DNA of 5,166 nucleotides from Anaerolineae bacterium (GTDB lineage: Bacteria > Chloroflexota > Anaerolineae > UBA1429), in assembly GCA_007118555.1 (NCBI GenBank), contig SKRJ01000004.1, positions 1-5,166 on the forward strand. Reading direction: 5' to 3'. A model generated the notes under the pieces. The model made no database searches and was not told the DNA's origin. It worked only from the letters and a program-made list of their open reading frames with translations. The translations under genes were made by a program, and so were the position numbers. This document shows, one piece after another, positions 4,408 to 5,166 of the stretch. How positions within the stretch are numbered: position 1 is the stretch's first letter; each line of letters starts with the position of its first letter.

Positions 4408-5166
4408 ATGAAGAACATGCGAGCGATCGTGCTAACCGTCCTATCCGTTCTCCTGGTGGTGGGGCTGGCCCTGGCTGCACAGGGCGGCCTGTTCGCGGGG
4501 GTGCTGGCGCAAACGCCAACGCCGACCGCAAGCGTCGATGTATCGAGGACCATTCTGGTGGTGGGCGAGGGCACGGTGAGCATCGAGCCCGACCGGGCCC
4601 AGGCCATGATCGGCGTGGAGACCACGGGTGAAACCGTGCGCGAAGCGACAGAGGAGTCGAGGGAGATCATGGAGGCGCTGCTGGAGGCCCTTCGCGAGCA
4701 GGGCGTCGCCGACCGCGACATCCAGACCAGCGGCTATAGCGTGTGGACCGAGCGCTCGGGCCGCATGATGGCGCCCGATATGGATCGCCTTGAGGAAAGC
4801 CTCACCTACCGTGTGAACAACATGGTGCGCGTGACCGTGGTGGATCTGGACAACCTCAGCGCCATCCTGGATGCCGCAATCGACGCCGGGGCGAACAGCA
4901 TCCACGGCATCAGCTTTACCATCAGCGACCCCGCTCGCCTCGAGACCCAGGCGCGTATCCGCGCCATCGCCAACGCCAAGGCCAAGGCCGAGGAACTGGC
5001 CGACCTGACCGGTGTGCGCGTGGGCGAGGTGGTGAGCGTGAGCGAGGTGGTGGGCATGGGGACGTTCCCCGCGACACGGGCCATGGCCATGGATATGGGC
5101 GCAGGTGGGGCCGGCCCCATCAGCCCGGGCGAGATGGATTTCACCGTCCAGTTGCAGGTGGTGTAC
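4408..5166 (+). CDS. SIMPL (DUF541) domain-containing exported protein, C-terminally open at window end
   Basis: The frame from ATG 4408 stays open for 253 codons to the last base, so the stop lies beyond the window. The N-terminus MKNMRAIVLTVLSVLL is a basic start followed by a hydrophobic stretch to about residue 24, a signal peptide or membrane anchor. Possible cleavage sites are after ALA-23 or after VLA-34. A short Thr/Pro linker (QTPTPT, 35-40) leads into the SIMPL domain: ILVVGEGTVSIEPDRA (49-64), LREQGVADRDIQTSGYSV (95-112), YRVNNMVRVTVVDLDNLS (134-151), and the helix QARIRAIANAKAKAEELADLTG (181-202) followed by VRVGEVVSVSE. The KAxxLAxxxG pattern after a run of alanines is the family hallmark. 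SIMPL proteins are periplasmic or surface oligomers of poorly defined function; E. coli YggE is linked to oxidative stress. The Met/Gly-rich stretch at 216-236 (GMGTFP, MAMDMGAGGAGP) is a variable loop before the last strand (MDFTVQLQVVY). It diverges from the sugar operon and is probably unrelated to it. Confidence 0.93.
   Translation, partial: MKNMRAIVLTVLSVLLVVGLALAAQGGLFAGVLAQTPTPTASVDVSRTILVVGEGTVSIEPDRAQAMIGVETTGETVREATEESREIMEALLEALREQGVADRDIQTSGYSVWTERSGRMMAPDMDRLEESLTYRVNNMVRVTVVDLDNLSAILDAAIDAGANSIHGISFTISDPARLETQARIRAIANAKAKAEELADLTGVRVGEVVSVSEVVGMGTFPATRAMAMDMGAGGAGPISPGEMDFTVQLQVVY

Noticed and set aside
4371..4631. Plus-strand frame of 86 codons overlapping the start of the SIMPL gene
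   Set aside because: It is in a different frame from the clear SIMPL domain translation and has a Gly/Arg-rich, motif-free sequence.

Overview
The window is GC-rich, densely coding bacterial DNA with strong G/C preference at third codon positions. It holds a leftward catabolic gene cluster and a rightward gene diverging from it. The organism cannot be named from the sequence alone. GC-rich intergenic elements with GTAGGGGC/GCCCCTAC ends, a cytoplasmic GH106-like hydrolase and a SIMPL-domain lipoprotein-like or secreted protein would all fit a Chloroflexota (Anaerolineae/Caldilineae-type) genome. That is an inference from general familiarity, not a demonstrated placement.

Layout from left to right: (1) 1-129, minus strand, the first 43 codons of a Gfo/Idh/MocA-type NAD(P)-dependent oxidoreductase that runs off the left edge. 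(2) 130-375, a non-coding spacer with two copies of a roughly 70-bp element. Each copy is built from two hairpins around an identical core, and the stems differ between copies by paired, compensatory changes. (3) 376-3441, minus strand, a roughly 1021-residue multidomain glycosyl hydrolase related to family GH106 (alpha-L-rhamnosidase type) with no signal peptide. (4) 3466-4257, minus strand, a complete fumarylacetoacetate hydrolase (FAH) family enzyme. (5) 4258-4407, a divergent intergenic region with a well-formed sigma-70-type promoter driving the leftward genes. (6) 4408 to the right edge, plus strand, a SIMPL/DUF541-domain protein with an N-terminal export signal, open at the window end.

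How the genes may work together: the promoter at 4301-4329 would transcribe the FAH enzyme, the hydrolase 24 nt further on and, after the hairpin spacer, perhaps the oxidoreductase. A glycosidase that frees a (deoxy)sugar, a sugar dehydrogenase-like oxidoreductase and an FAH enzyme that cleaves a diketo or 2-keto-3-deoxy acid are three parts expected of a non-phosphorylative sugar-acid pathway, such as the L-rhamnose diketo-hydrolase route. The sequence supports each family assignment. The pathway itself is inference. The SIMPL gene is transcribed away and is probably unrelated.

The long open frames antisense to the two large genes are codon-bias shadows. The most unusual structure is the duplicated two-hairpin element at 167-365.
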